NCBI RefSeq assembly: GCF_028372415.1
Contig: NC_092879.1
Coordinates: 95,142,241-95,206,240 of the forward strand
Length of the DNA stretch: 64,000 nt
Reading direction: 5' to 3'
Source: Notamacropus eugenii
Lineage: Eukaryota > Chordata > Mammalia > Diprotodontia > Macropodidae
Within the stretch, counting starts at the first letter, position 1, and every line of letters starts with the position of its first letter. Position numbers and translations under genes: made by a program. The notes under the pieces were generated by a model. That model did not search any database, was not told the DNA's origin, and saw only the letters and a list, made by a program, of their open reading frames with translations. Below are positions 10,720 to 23,150 of the stretch, in pieces.

Positions 10720-10930
10720 AGTGACTTGGAATGCTCTGCCTCCTGGCTCCCCTGGCCTCCCTCAGGGTTCAGCCCTAACCCCCCCTCCTACAGAAGGTGC
10801 TTCCTGGTCTCTCTCCCTGGCCCCTCCACTCCCCACTGCTCCTGCTTTCCCTCTGAGATTCTCTCCCACTGACCCTGTCCATATCTTGGCTGTACATATC
10901 ATGATTCTCATTATTTTACTGGACCTGTGA
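10720..10930 (+). repeat. L2 LINE fragment
   Basis: 'cttggaatgctctgcctcc', 'tcctacagaaggtgcttcc' and 'ctgtacatatcatgattctc' follow the order of the L2 3' region. The L2 tail is missing. Confidence 0.6.
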
Positions 10931-12529
10931 ATCTGTTGGCATAAGAAGTTCCCTGTGAGGAACTTTCTCTTCCAGGGCAGCCTGCCCCTCGGGCCCTCCT
11001 ACAACTGGCAGTCTTTACAGAGTTGCCTGGGGCAATGAGAGGGTGATGAACTTTCCCAGTCATCCAGACAATGCATATGAGAAGAAGGACTTCACTCAAA
11101 GATTCTTTATGCCATTCTCTATTCACTGCTGCCAACAGCCTCTCGCCATCGCCATCATCATAATCACCACCACCACCATCGCCATCACCATCGTCATCTG
11201 TTAAGCACCCTCCACGTTGGGGGAGACTATTTTCCAAAGTAGGAAGAACTTAAGTATAGCTTCTTGTAACCCTATTTGCGTGCTTGGTGAAAGGATATAG
11301 GCTCATGTTTGCATGCTAAAAAGTTCAATAAGGCATTTTTTCCTTGTAACTTCAGTACAAGGTTTCACTTCCACCCCCAAAATAATCGTGTAGTCAGGGC
11401 CATTTTCTGGATATTTACTAGTGTCCTAGATGAACAGATTGCCCATCCTGAGATAACTGCCACCTCCCAATGTCACTGCCTGTACATCATCTTGAGGTTA
11501 ATTACAAGAACCAGCACACCCCAGGGTCACCCCTCTCCCTCCTCATCACCCCCCTCAGAAAACAGGCGCCTACATCTAAGGCTTCTGAAAGACTTGAATG
11601 TGTGCCAAGGCCAAACTGCCCCAAGGCCAGTTGTGACTATGGAAAAGACTGTCCACAGGCTTAGGAGTCTGTCCCTTGGCCAATTAGAACTCAGAAAAAA
11701 CTGTCCACGAGCTCAGGACCACACAGCCTGAATGTCTTCCAACTCTGAGTTTCTGTGTAAAATCTCTGCCGTCAGTTCAATGAAAACAAATCCCAGTAAA
11801 CCTGATCATTCGGCCTTATGTGGACGTCCAGGGGGGAAAACAGCTGAACTAAATCATTCACTTTTGGAACAGTTGTTATTGTTAAAAGCATATAGCAATA
11901 GATCCATGCTCTGGCCAGAGAATGAGGGGGGTGGGATAGACAAGAAGGTAGGGGAGGGCATGACCTCTCCGAAGCATCTTGGGCATTAGGGCTAAAGAAG
12001 ATTCTAATTCTCTCACTTTGCTGGTAAAGCTTGATACTTTTTTTTAGCTTCTTGGTCTTTGGGGTATTAGAAAATCATCTTGGAGGTTGTGATTGGGATG
12101 TGAAAAGCCATCCACGGCATCCAATTTTCATTTTAAATAGGTTGCATCCCTAAAGCAAACAGCCCTCTTTGTTTTTCTCTTGCCAGGAGTTTTATCTTGC
12201 CCTGGCTCCCCAGGCCCCCCAGCTCTGAGCCACGTGTCCCAAAGTGAGCTCGTTATTTTTGCCTCTGAACCAATTCCTCCCTCGTGTCTGCAGTGCCTCC
12301 TGTGTCTGGAATCAAGAGGTTAGCACTCTCCTTCCCAGTCTTTCATAGAGTCAGTTATCACGCCTTATTGATTCCATTCCCACAACGTCTCTATTTCCAC
12401 AGGCAACACTGCAGCCGGACCGTCCTGATAATAATAACAATAATTAATAATAATAGCCTCCCAGTCAGTCTTACTGGTTCTATTCATTCCTCCAACTAGT
12501 CCATCCTTCATACCACATGCATAGAGACC
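10931..12529. other. Mostly unique sequence with a triplet-rich tract
   Basis: A CAT/CAC triplet-rich tract lies at about 11147-11197, and an AAT-rich tract at about 12427-12455. A 140-codon frame at 11309-11731 on the plus strand shows no recognisable domain. It is treated as chance. Confidence 0.5.
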
Positions 12530-13245
12530 TAGTCAGCTCACTGCTCTGCTGAAAGGTCTTCAAAGTAAAATTCCGACTCCTCTGGTTGGCATGCAAAGCC
12601 CTCCACCACATGGAACCAGGGTACATTTCCAGCCTTCTCTAGTATTAAGCCCTTCTCTATGCACTATGCTCCCTGTAAACTGAGCAACTCTGTGGCCCAG
12701 AACAGGCCCTGAGCTCTCCCACCTCTGCACCTTTACTTGGGCTGATCCCTGTGCCTAGGATGCACCCCCTGACCCTCCTCACCTGTTAAATTCCCCTCAT
12801 CCTTTAAAGGGCATCTTTTCCAGGAAGTCTTGCCTAAGCCTCCATTTCATCGTCTGCCAAGCTGGAAGTGACCTTGTCTCTCAAACCTCACACAGCACTT
12901 TGTTTCATAACTCTCTGATACGCTTATTATGTAATATAAGATCAGAGGAGCATACATAGATCTAGGGAAATGATCTCATCCTAAAAATGGCTACGCTAAG
13001 GCCAGAGCATTTCAGTGACTTGGCCATGGTACACAGGCAGTATATTTAGCAAAGCCAGGGTGGCCAAAGCAGGGCATCTATCCCATATATCAGGGTGGCA
13101 TCCTCTCCTCCTGCAAGACTATAAGTTCACTGAAGACAGGGACCATTTCTTTTCCAAATTTTAAACATTCCCTGATATTAAGCCCAATGTTCTGCACACA
13201 GCAAGTGCTTAATCAATGTTTGTTCCTGCTATTCACTCTCAGAGA
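12530..13245 (+). repeat. L2 LINE 3' portion
   Basis: It runs from 'cagctcactgctctgctga' through 'ttttccaggaagtcttgcc' to the diagnostic L2 tail 'tataagttcactgaagacag', 'ctgcacacagcaagtgctta' and 'atcaatgtttgttc'. A diverged MIR-like piece lies inside it at about 12960-13060. Confidence 0.75.
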
Positions 13246-13839
13246 TGATTATCTTTCATCTTAACCCTCCAGCTGAGGTCTTCGTTTTGGTTTAAACTGA
13301 AAAATAAATTGATTCCTATTCTTGAGATTGACAAGAACAGTGTCAGGGAACTGTATCATATAAGAAATGAGTGGACCAGCTTTCAAAATAGCATTTAGTT
13401 ATTTGCAAGGCATCACTATATGGACTCCCAGGGACTTCAGTAAACTAACCAACGCCATCCTGTAAGCAGTAACAGACCCACTGCCCTCTAAACTGTCCGT
13501 TTCTGTCTTCTTTGGTGTTAAAGCAAAAATACGTGCTCCCCAGAGAGACTTGGGAGCACATTCTCAACTAGGGCTCTCCAAACTTTTGTAAAAAGGAGCT
13601 ACTTTTTGGTTTACATCAATTCCCTGACTGTTCACAAAAAAGCCCATGAATAGGACAGATAGGGAGCTGCACCCTCCTTCTCAGTAGGAATCTAGGCAAA
13701 GATCTGGGGAAAGGAATAGGGGATGTGGAGATGCACCGAGTAAGAGTTCAAAACAAATCCATGAATGCAGAGACATAGCTAGGGCAAGGCAACTTGAGCT
13801 TTGCCCTCAGGGACTAAAATTAGAGGGTACTGGCAGCAC
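13246..13839. other. Unique sequence, nothing assigned
   Basis: No repeats or genes are recognised in this stretch. Confidence 0.45.
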
Positions 13840-14040
13840 TTGCAATCCTTCAACAGCGTAACAACAACAGAGCTTAGTATCTCGTCAGTAAGAACTAGTT
13901 TTACTAGGAAATTACCAGACGTCAGCCTTGGTGAGTTCTTCATCCCTGCCCCTCACAGGACAGTGACTTGGCACCAGGACCCTGCACCCACAACCAAGGG
14001 CCTGGTTTATCCTAGTTATGGCTCCGGGTTGCCAGTCTGC
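13840..14040. repeat. Unclassified interspersed repeat, copy 2
   Basis: It is homologous by eye to 6000-6260, in the same orientation. The shared blocks are 'agagcttagtatctcgtcag' and 'atcctagttatggctccgg'. The copies are too diverged to place the ends. Confidence 0.4.
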
Positions 14041-14389
14041 TAAACATCTACATCACAGTCAAAGTAAAGTGAGGTGGCATCATTTAGAAGCAGAACCACA
14101 ATTATGTAGCAAAGCTAATACGAGTGAATTAATTACTCATTTTCAAGCTGTATGAGAGGCAAGCCTGAAAAGCCATCAGGAAAGGGGAATATCTTCTCTC
14201 CCGCTGGCCTCCTCTTTTGTCTCACAATGACACAGAAATAACTGGAACTACCCAGAGATTCTGCTGGCAGATTCCACTAAACTGATGTTGCTCTATAGAT
14301 CTCTTTCTTTGCCTTATCCTTCCCTGGTTAAGGTATGTGCGCCATATTTGTGTCATAAAAGGAGCTAGATACAGTATGTTCTTTCTCAG

Positions 14390-15990
14390 TTTTGAGGATA
14401 ATTTATATCCTATAGGTACTGATCTTTCTTTAGAAGGTTAATAGAATTCTCTTTTACAAGGATCAGAAACATGAAGTTTTTTTCCTTAGTAGTTCCATTA
14501 CAGCTCTTTTAATCTCCTTTCTGAGGTTAAATTATTTAATATCTCTATTTGATGTTCTGTTAATTTGAGCATTTTATATTTTTGTAGGTATACCACTATT
14601 CCTTTCGAGTTCTCACGTTTTTCTTTTGGCTTATAACTGTGTGATATGTTCTGATTTTTCCTTTCTTCTGGATTCGTTATGACTTCACCTTTTTACTTTT
14701 TTATTTTATTAATTGGGTTTTCTGTCCTTTTAAATTTAATCAAGTTGGCCAAAGTTCTATCAATTTTGTCAGTCCTTTCAAAGAACCAGCTTTTAATTTT
14801 CTTTCTCAGTTCTGAACTCATTTTAATTTCAGTTTTTTTCTCCTCTAAATTTCGAGATCTCTTTTTTTGTGCTTATTTTTGGGTTTATTTGTTGGATGTT
14901 TAATTTTTAAACGCATATTCAGTTCATTAATCATCTTTTGCTATTTCATTACAGTATGTTTTTAAAGATATTTTTTCTTTGAGAACTACTCTAGGAACTT
15001 CTCAGAACTTTGGGCACTTTGTCTCATTATCATTGTTTTTCACAAAGTTGTAATTTGTTCTTTGACCCACTCATTATTTAGGATTTTATTAATAAGTTTT
15101 CATGTAGGTCTGTATTTTTTGTTTGGTGTCTCCAAATCAACTGCCATTTTTATTACATTATGGTTGGCAAAGAGTGTATTTAATGTTTCATCTTTTTTAC
15201 ATTTATTTGTACTTCCTCTGTGCCCTAATACATGACAGATTTCTGTAAAAGTCCTTTGTGTTCAGGGAGAAATATAATATTTAGTGGTCCAATTCAGAAA
15301 ATGCCATAAATGCTCTAAATTCTCTTACACTTTATTCAGTTCTATATTTTCCCTTTTGTTTATCATTCTATTAGAGTTGTCCAGTTTTGAGAGGAAAACA
15401 TTAAAATCTCCTGCTATTATTGTGCTATCTATGTCTTTTTGTAATTCATCTCATGTTTTCTTTATTAATTTTTATGTGCTATATGATTTGGTGCCTCTAA
15501 GTTTCATATTGATATTGCTTCGCTTTCTCTTATTTCTTCAAGCAGGATGAAATGACTTGGATTCTCTCTGTGGCCATCATGAATTTTTATTTTTGCTTTG
15601 CCTGATAGCATGACAGTGAGTCTGATGGATAGTAAATTGTGTTCTGGACCTTCTTTTGGTTTGTATGGCTCTGCTTTTTCTGTGAGTTTCTGATAAGCAG
15701 CAGATCGTGGGTTTTGTTTTTTCATCCGTTCTGTCATTAGCTTTCATTTTATTGGACTTTAATCTATTCACACGTAAGGTTAGGAGAGATGAGTTTACTT
15801 TTTCCTGCATTTGTCTTTCTAGTATTGCTTTTGAAAAAACAACAGATTTTTAGTCACTGCTTTTGTCACTATACTTAAGTAGCTTTGCTTAAACTCCCTT
15901 GATTGTAGCCCTCTTCCCACAAACTTTCTTCTGTTCCCTTACCTTCTTTTCCTATTTGTCAACCCTTTTCCTAGTTTGACACTTTCACTT
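14390..15990 (-). repeat. Old L1 LINE, antisense, ORF2 5' region
   Basis: The plus strand reads as reversed L1 ORF2. Markers in order are 'caaagaaccagcttttaat', 'gttctttgacccactcatta', 'attacattatggttggcaa', 'agttgtccagttttgagagg', 'ttaaaatctcctgctattat' and 'gactttaatctattcacac'. These cover the endonuclease to early reverse-transcriptase part. It is heavily diverged, truncated at both ends and cannot encode protein. The limit beyond 15835 is uncertain. Confidence 0.75.
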
Positions 15991-17609
15991 TTCTGGCCCG
16001 TTCTGTTTGGGCTTGCACTTCCAAACTCTACTCTCACCAGCAGGCTGCCTCTTCTCCCCCTCAGGGTTCTAGGAACAACCCTTGAGGGCTTGGGGGTGGT
16101 TTTTCTAATATTGTAGCTCCTGAATCTCTACCAGGGCATTTGTGTGGCATTTGGGGCTGTATCCCGGGTTCCTTTTGCTCTTCGGAACATATTCATTCCA
16201 TAGAATCCCTGTCTCTCACTTTCTGATGCTGGGCAAACCCCTGAGATTAGACCACAGAGTCCCCTCAGCCTCTTCCCATGTTGGCGGGGGGTGGGGAGGT
16301 TGGTTTCCTTAACCTCGATCCTTGCCTCAAGTAGCTTGCAGTGGTACCCAATTTTTCCTCTATGTGCTTCTGTCTCCTTCAGCCACTCGCCACCCTTCTC
16401 CAGTTCCCTCTCATCTTTCCTTTCTAAACTGGGATTAACCATCAAGGCTGGGACATAACGTTCTCAACAGAGTTCCTGTAGCCATGGGGCCACTGAGCTG
16501 GAACGTAGAGCAAATAGAAAGCAACATGCCCCTTCCCCAGGATCTATCTACCCTGACTGGTGGGGTTGAATGTGCCAGCAGTTTATGCATCAGGAAGGAG
16601 ATTCCTGATGGACACCAGACACAAGCCTATGGCACTGTTTGTGTGTCCCTGCCAGAAGCTGATAGACTGGTGCCAAAGGAGGCCTGAGAGAGCACCTAAG
16701 AAGTAGTGTTCTCCAGTGAGAATTCAGGTGGGTTTTACCTCCAAAGCGTCTCTTACTCTGTAGGTTTAACTGTAATTGTTTTACATCTGACACATAATTC
16801 CTCTTCTCAACTAACTAACGTGGACCAGAAAAAACGGCTAGTTTGCCATCTTGTTGGTCACATGACCCAGAAGATCCAAAGAATAAAATCGCTGTGGCTG
16901 TTGTTTTCTTTTTTCAACTTTGTAGATGTGGGGAGTGAATTTGATCATTTTGATACCTGAAAATGCAGCATGAAACTCTCCCTCAGGCTAACTTTTAAAG
17001 ACTTTCATGGGAGGAAGTGAACACCCTGAGACATCCAAGGCCACTTGGGGGAAATATACTGAATGAGAGTCGCCTCTTTTAATTCACTCTTGTTTACTCT
17101 CTAGGCACTAAGCTATACTTGTTCCTAGAGAAGGAGCGAACGTGTATCAGTGCCCTCTAAATGTCATTGCTGGGAACAGTTCAGGTTCCTCTGCATTCCT
17201 TACAGCCCTAGTAGGGTACATAGGTAAGTGCCCCTAAGGAACAGGATTTCTTCACCTTGTGTACCCCCAGGCCCAGCAGTGAGTCTGGTGAAGGCTTGCT
17301 TCTTGGAGGCATGGAGAGGCTACAGTTAAAAGAAGTCGCCTGGATGTGTAGGTAATGAGAGGAAAGAAGGGCGCTGACCCTCCCCTCTGCCAAAACATTT
17401 GGACATAGAGTTTTGTACGAATTTCATCCCTCCATAGGCATAGACTGGTGTCTATGGAATGATCATGAGACTGATGAGCATATTTAAGGACCCCAGCCAT
17501 CTGTTGTCCAGAGCAGGCCTTGGGGAAGAAGAGGGGCTTTGGTGCATGGTTAGAGGATCTTGTATTGTATTGCTCCTCCAACACATCATTGTGAACTCAA
17601 TGAAAACAG
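15991..17609. other. Unique sequence, nothing assigned
   Basis: No repeat or RNA gene is identified. Frames up to 110 codons (17252-17584, minus) show no recognisable features. The first ~400 bp may be a further L1 extension that is too diverged to call. Confidence 0.45.
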
Positions 17610-18430
17610 TGTCCAAAATGAATCAAGAATCTTCAGTGACTCCCTATTGCCTCTAAAATAAAATACAAACTGCTCACTCTCTACTCCAACTAAATTAGCC
17701 TCTTCGGTGTTCCCCAAACCTGGCATTCTATCTCCCACCTCCACTATATTTGCACAGTCTGTTCCCCCCTGCCCCCACACACACCCCTGGAATATTCTTT
17801 CTCCCTTCTCATTTCTGCTTCTTATAGTAAATAAACTACCTTCAAAGCACAATCTCAGAGCTCTCTCAGAGCAGCTCTTTTCTCATCTCCCCTGGGTCTC
17901 AATGCTTTCTCTTCCCCCAAATTCTCTTACACTTCTCCTCTCCTCCTCCTCCTCCCCAGCCATCTTGCCCCATTAGAGAAAACTCCACCTTGGGGTCCCA
18001 CTCTCCTGACTGGTGACTGAAGTGACTGCCATGTTCCCAGGAGGGAAGCCATGCTTCACTTCACTTCACTTCACTTCACATCACATCAAATGAGAACAGA
18101 TTGGTAAAACAGAGCTTAGCATAGTGCCTGGGACAGAGTAGCATCTCTAGAAATGCTCATTCCCTTCCCTCCTTCACTCATGACTTAACTCTCTTCTGGA
18201 CCTTCTTTTCTTTCTCCTCCTCTTCTCTGCCTCATGCCTATGTAAATACCCTTCCCTGTCCCCTGCTCAATTTCCAGCTCCCCTTTCTCCATTGGGATGT
18301 AAACTTCCTGAGGGCAGGCACTATCTTTCTTGCTTGTATTTGTATCCCCAGCCTTTAGCACAGCACCTCATACGTAGCAAGGATTTAGCCAATGCTTGAT
18401 TTAGCTATCTACTTATTTCTCTAAGCTCCT
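17610..18430 (+). repeat. L2 LINE 3' portion
   Basis: 'agtgactccctattgcctct', 'aataaaatacaaactgctca', 'cctgagggcaggcactatct' and 'tatccccagcctttagcac' are L2 3' landmarks in order. A (TTCAC)n pentanucleotide run interrupts the sequence at about 18055-18080. Confidence 0.8.
18052..18085. repeat. Short pentanucleotide run (TTCAC)n
   Basis: Four to five copies of TTCAC are followed by degenerate 'atcacatca'. It is a minor expansion inside the L2 remnant. Confidence 0.85.
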
Positions 18431-18639
18431 GGAGATTTGTTCTTATGGCCCTAGTAGATGGCATAATAACTGATGCCTAGTAGATGCCTAATGAATACTC
18501 ACTGAATGCTTCAGAGACCTCATCATTGTGAAGATTCCCTTTAACAACTCAGTTCTCAATCATCCATGTCCTCCCATAGGCCCACCTGAAGGGGTCCATC
18601 TTTGTTGGATAATTGAACGAGTGAATGAGCACAGTAGCT

Positions 18640-19340
18640 TTTGGAAATGTATCTCAGACTAGTTATCTGGAGGCTAGAGAAATCAGTTATTTATACTCGT
18701 GTCTACAATATATAGAATGACAAATATTCAGCTGACAAAACATTGGGGTTGACTTTTCCCTCTTGATGCTATCCAAAGAAATTAAAGAGTGACTGAGCAA
18801 TCATGAAAGGGGGATGAAAATAAATAGCAAATTTCTGGAGGCTGATGGGAAAAAAGACTGGAAACCCAGCATCCATCGCGCAGCTTTTATTGCATTCAAG
18901 TTGGTTTCTATTGGTAAACGAGCCTGGTGGAAATGTTCCCAGCTCGGTTTCGTCTGGGTCTCTGCAGGTGCTATTTCACCCTAAACCTGGCTTTTAGAAT
19001 CTGATCTTTCTCACAAGATCATTTCTCATTTTTTTTATTAAGCAGTGGTTAACGCCACCTGATGGCCTAGCCAGCCTTTTTTTCATCTCTCGCTAGCTTT
19101 AATATTTCATCACTTCAAAATTTTATTTAAAGCTCTGGTCGTGACATGCATACTCTACTTCATTTAACTGAACAAATGAATGAGCTTTGGAGACGGCCTT
19201 ATTTTGGCTATCAAAAATGCTTACAGAGTATGTCATGTTAAGTCTAATAATAAACCTTAAAGATGTTAACTACTTAACAGTTGGAGAAAATAAAAAAATA
19301 AATACCCTGTGACCTCAGCACATTGCCTAGTGACCAAAAC
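18640..19340. other. Repeat-free block, candidate conserved noncoding element
   Basis: About 700 bp has no recognisable repeat, balanced composition and many AT-core transcription-factor-like words (for example 'gcttttattgcattcaag' and 'tttaatatttcatcac'). Repeats surround it. There is no coding frame. Conservation cannot be tested from one sequence, so the call is only a suggestion. Confidence 0.25.
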
Positions 19341-20059
19341 CCTTCCTTATCTCTTTCATTGTTTAAGCAGAATTGCTTTGTTTCTGTCCTTCTATCGGAC
19401 TTAATTCCACTAGAGAAGTTTGTACAACTCAGGACTCTTTAGATTCCAAAGACCTTCATCAAGTTGCTCACCCCTCCCCTCCACCCCCATCCCCATCAAG
19501 CTCATTTCTTGTTTCTTCACAAGTTGGTGATGGGACTAGAATGACTGGGGCACTACATAGCAATCCTGATGATACAGTCAGCCTAAATATGGCTCCTCCT
19601 CCTCCTCCACACTGGTTCCCAGTCCTGTGATGTTATTGTCTGGGCACCTCTGTTTGCTCCCCAAAGGAGCCCCCTGGCCAGGAACACCTGAGGGTACTTT
19701 ATACCATTTGTCCTAGGTATAGAAGCCCTTAAGTCCTTAGTTATAGCTCTCCCACCATCCATCGCCCTCAGCAGCTGTAAATCTGGAGTCCATGTTCAAA
19801 GGTCTGGGGAACTCTGACATGAAAAGCAATTAAGTTTTAACAGCCTCAGATCTTTGTTACTGAGAAATGGGAGGAAATGACGATGGGAGACCCGGCAAAA
19901 TGATTGACTACTTTGTCGATTCCAAAGAACTTCTCAAGCTTTCTCACGGCATGTCTAATCTATAGAAATGATCATTTTGATCTAAGGGGAAATTGATCCA
20001 GTTTTCACTCTAGTTATTCTATCTATGGAGAACTCAGGGCAGAACAAGGTGTGCCCCAA
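19341..20059. other. Unique sequence, nothing assigned
   Basis: No repeat or gene is recognised. An 85-codon plus-strand frame at 19373 is low-complexity (Pro/Ser-rich) and not credible. Confidence 0.45.
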
Positions 20060-20215
20060 TGGAAAAAGCATTGTATTCTGCCACTTACTCCTTGTGTGAC
20101 CTGGGTCAAGGCACTTAACCTTTGTAGGCCTCAGTTTCCTCAACTGTAAAATGAGGTAATAGGACCAAATAATTTCTAATGTCCATTCCAGCTCTAAATT
20201 CTATGGACAAGAATT
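20060..20215 (+). repeat. MIR-type SINE
   Basis: 'tgtgtgacctgggtcaagg', 'cctcagtttcctcaactg', 'taaaatgaggtaataggacc' and 'tccagctctaaattctatgg' give a nearly complete MIR core and 3' end in plus orientation. Confidence 0.85.
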
Positions 20216-20234
20216 ATATGGGATGAAAAAGTCT

Positions 20235-21240
20235 AAAGGGTCTTTTCGTTTTAATATAATTCACTAAGTATTTATGAAGAACCTACTCTGTGCCAGATAC
20301 TATGTGAGATGCCAGTGACAAAAATGAAACAATTCCTTCTCACTTATATTCTTATACATTGTAATAGATATTATATTCTATTAGGAAGGTGTAATGTGTC
20401 CACAGAGAAGTAAATACAATGTAAGTAATTTCAGTGAGAAAGAGCACTACTGTTGCAGGGGGTGAGGCAGAGAACAGGAAAGGTCTCATGTAAGAAGTGG
20501 CTCCAGAGCTGAGCCTTGAAGAGAAACAAGAATTCCAAGAGGTAGAGGTGAGGAGAGGTGTGGCATTCAAGGCATGTGGAACAACCTATGCAAAGGTGTG
20601 GAGGTGGGAGATGGAATACCAAATTCTAGGCAACAACAAATAAGCTGCTTTGGCTGCAATAGAATGTATGTGAGGGGATGCGTTATATAAAATGAATTAT
20701 CAAGAAGAGAATACAAGAAGATTGTGAAGGATTTTAAGTACCAAGCAGAAGTCTGATTTTTATGCTAGAGGCATTAAGAAGTCAGTGGAGCTTCTTGAGC
20801 TGGGGGATGGAATGACCAGATTTGTGCTTTCAGAGACTGTGTGGGGGATGGATTGGAGGGGGGAGAAACTGGATTCAGGCTGACCAATGAGGAAGCTATT
20901 ACAATAATCCAGATGAGATGTGTTGGCATTGTGAGTGGAGAGAAAGGAACGGATGGGAGAGCTGTGGACTCGAAATTAATGAGACTTGGCTGTGACTTCG
21001 ATGTGAGGAAAAGAGGGAGAAAGAAAAATCAAAGATAACTCTGAAGTTGTGGACTCTGGTGACTTTAAGAAAGGAGGAGGTAAGGAGGAGAGTCGTTTTA
21101 GGGAGAAAGATGATGATCCAGGCTTTGGACATGTTTGATTGGAAATTGCCTATAGGACATCCAGGTGGTGTTGGCCGGTTGATGATGCAGGCCGAGAGCC
21201 AGAGAAAGATGAGGCTTAGATATGAGTAGGTGGAGGGAGT
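20235..21240 (+). repeat. Old mammal-wide repeat, longest copy
   Basis: It begins 'ctaagtatttatgaagaacc' and continues 'tactctgtgccagatac', 'cttgaagagaaacaagaatt', 'gtggcattcaaggcatgtgg' and 'attacaataatccagatgag'. It ends near 'aaagataactctgaag' and 'ggacatccaggtggtgttgg'. This is the most complete copy of the family in the window, about 1 kb long, and serves as a reference for the other fragments. Confidence 0.65.
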
Positions 21241-21774
21241 GACCACACTCAGGAAGGAAATCAGGGGTCATTCAAAGTAACATTGGATTTATAGGTTTTT
21301 GGCTGCTTTTTGAAAACAGACCTCTTTAATAAGGATGCTCCAGTTTTCCTGGACCACCTCATGCTTCTTAAAATTCGAATCCAACGGCCATGGACTCTGG
21401 AAGCTCCCTGCTTTACAGCTGTAGGGACTTCTGGGGAAACTGTCTTCACTCCCTCTTGGTTTATGCAGCTCAGACAGCTGCAACTGGAGCCATTTTAACT
21501 TTGTATTCTGAGGAAACCCCCTTGCAAGAAAAAGTGATGCTGATGGTCTGGTTATTAATTTGAGGATTCTGGCCTGGTAAAGTGCTGTATTTCTTTTTAA
21601 AAAACACAACCCAGAAATGAGAGACCAACCAGTATGGATGGGTACAATCAAAAGTCAGTCTAGGGGACCAGAGGGCTTTCCATTCCATGAAGGAGTTGAC
21701 TCTCAATTAGCTAGATTTTGTTACCAAGCATTCTCTGATCCTGACAGATAAGTGAGAGAGGGGAGGATCCCCTG
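21241..21774. other. Unique sequence, nothing assigned
   Basis: Overlapping frames up to 120 codons occur on both strands. None has a recognisable domain. No repeat is identified. Confidence 0.45.
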
Positions 21775-22300
21775 CTTTGAAGTCATGGGCCCTGGATTGG
21801 GATTCACTTAACTTGCTGTGTGACATAGAGCAAGTTAGTGTCAGAAACATCCGATTGTAGGTTTGGGTCCAGAAGGGTCCTTAGGCATCTAGGGTACCAA
21901 TGGGGAAACTGATTTGTTCAGTGTTCACTTTGTTCAATGATTTGCCCAGGGTCATATAAGAAGTGGCAGAGTCAGAATTAGAACCCAAGTCCTCTGACTA
22001 CAGCAGTCTTTTATGGTGCCATGTTTGCCTCCTTTTCTTCATCTCTCTCTCTCTCTCTCTGAAGTTCAGTTTCCTCTTCTGGAAAGAACTATATAACAGA
22101 ATAATACATATGTACAATATAAAATATAAAAAACTATGAAATAAAATAAAAACTACATAGTAAAATAAAATATATATAATACAAAATAAAAATATAAAAA
22201 CAAAATAAAAACTATAATAATGATATAAGGCTATTGTGAAGAAAATATCTTGGCCATGTTAAAGCACTCTAGAAATGCCGGTGCTTCTTACTTTCCCTTA
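21775..22300. repeat. MIR-type SINE (+) split by an antisense MIR piece and an AT-rich expansion
   Basis: The plus-oriented SINE start ('agtcatgggccctggattgg', 'gctgtgtgacatagagcaag') is followed by an antisense MIR piece at about 21895-22020. Then come a (TC)n tract, 'cagtttcctcttctgg', about 130 bp of AT-only low complexity, and finally the SINE tail 'gttaaagcactctagaaatg'. Confidence 0.55.
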
Positions 22301-22655
22301 TTCAGTTTTTATGAAAGCTGGTTGTTACCCGAGGCCCAGCTCTAGGGTAACATCCTGGGGTCCATCCATCCCCATGGTCCATGCACCCCAAGCTTCTGGC
22401 ACTTCCCAAAGTACTGAGGGGGGGGATATCAAAGCAGAATGCTTTGATGTTTTGACGCTTTCGGTGCTGACCCCTTCAAAGAGCATAATTGTGCTCTGAG
22501 TGTCTTCTTTCTTGGGCTAGATGATCTCCATGGTCCTATTGGACTCAGAATCTCTGTCTCTGGTCATTTTTTTCATGAATTTATATAAAACCTTCTTAAA
22601 ACTCTAGTATCCTTTAAATATTCTTGGATTGTTGCCAGTGGGCTTGCTTGCTTCC

Positions 22656-23150
22656 TTTCTAAATAGACTGTAACTAGACAAGGATTCTGCATCTGTGCCT
22701 CCAAAAACAGATGCCCAACAAATGTTGACTGACTGATACCATGTCGAATGGCTTCCCATTGCCTCCTGGATGAATGTGCCCTCCTCAGCTTAGCATCCAA
22801 AACACTCACGTGTCTGGCTAAGCCTACCTTATCTGGCTTCTTACACATTACTTCCCTCGCTGTACTCGACCTTCTAGTCATACTGGTCCTCTGAACCTGT
22901 TGGCCTATCTCTTAGCTGCACAGCTTTGCATAGGCTGAGGTACCTCCTCCTACAGAAGGACTTCCTGGGTCCCAGAGATAGTAGTAGTAGTAGGTGCTCT
23001 GTCTCTCCTGGAGTGATCCCCACTGACCGATGCGTGCACATGTTTTTGTTGTAGAAGGATGTAAATCCCTCCAAGGTAGGAATCACATCATTTTCATATC
23101 TGTGTCCCCAGTTTCTTTATGAGCACTTTATACATAGTAAGCATGTAATA
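22656..23150 (+). repeat. L2 LINE 3' portion
   Basis: An L2 tail piece at about 22660-22735 is followed by a second L2 segment. This runs from 'ggcttcccattgcctcctgg' through 'tggctaagcctaccttatct' and 'tacagaaggacttcctggg' to the tail 'catacatagtaagcatgtaa'. Confidence 0.65.

Noticed and set aside
15504-15810. Minus-strand frames of 77 codons
   Set aside because: They lie in a decayed L1 and are remnants of LINE sequence, not host genes.
19054-19067. CTCF-like word GCCACCTGATGGCC
   Set aside because: Only about 11 of 14 positions fit and the GGCG end is lost, so it is weaker than the four sites reported.
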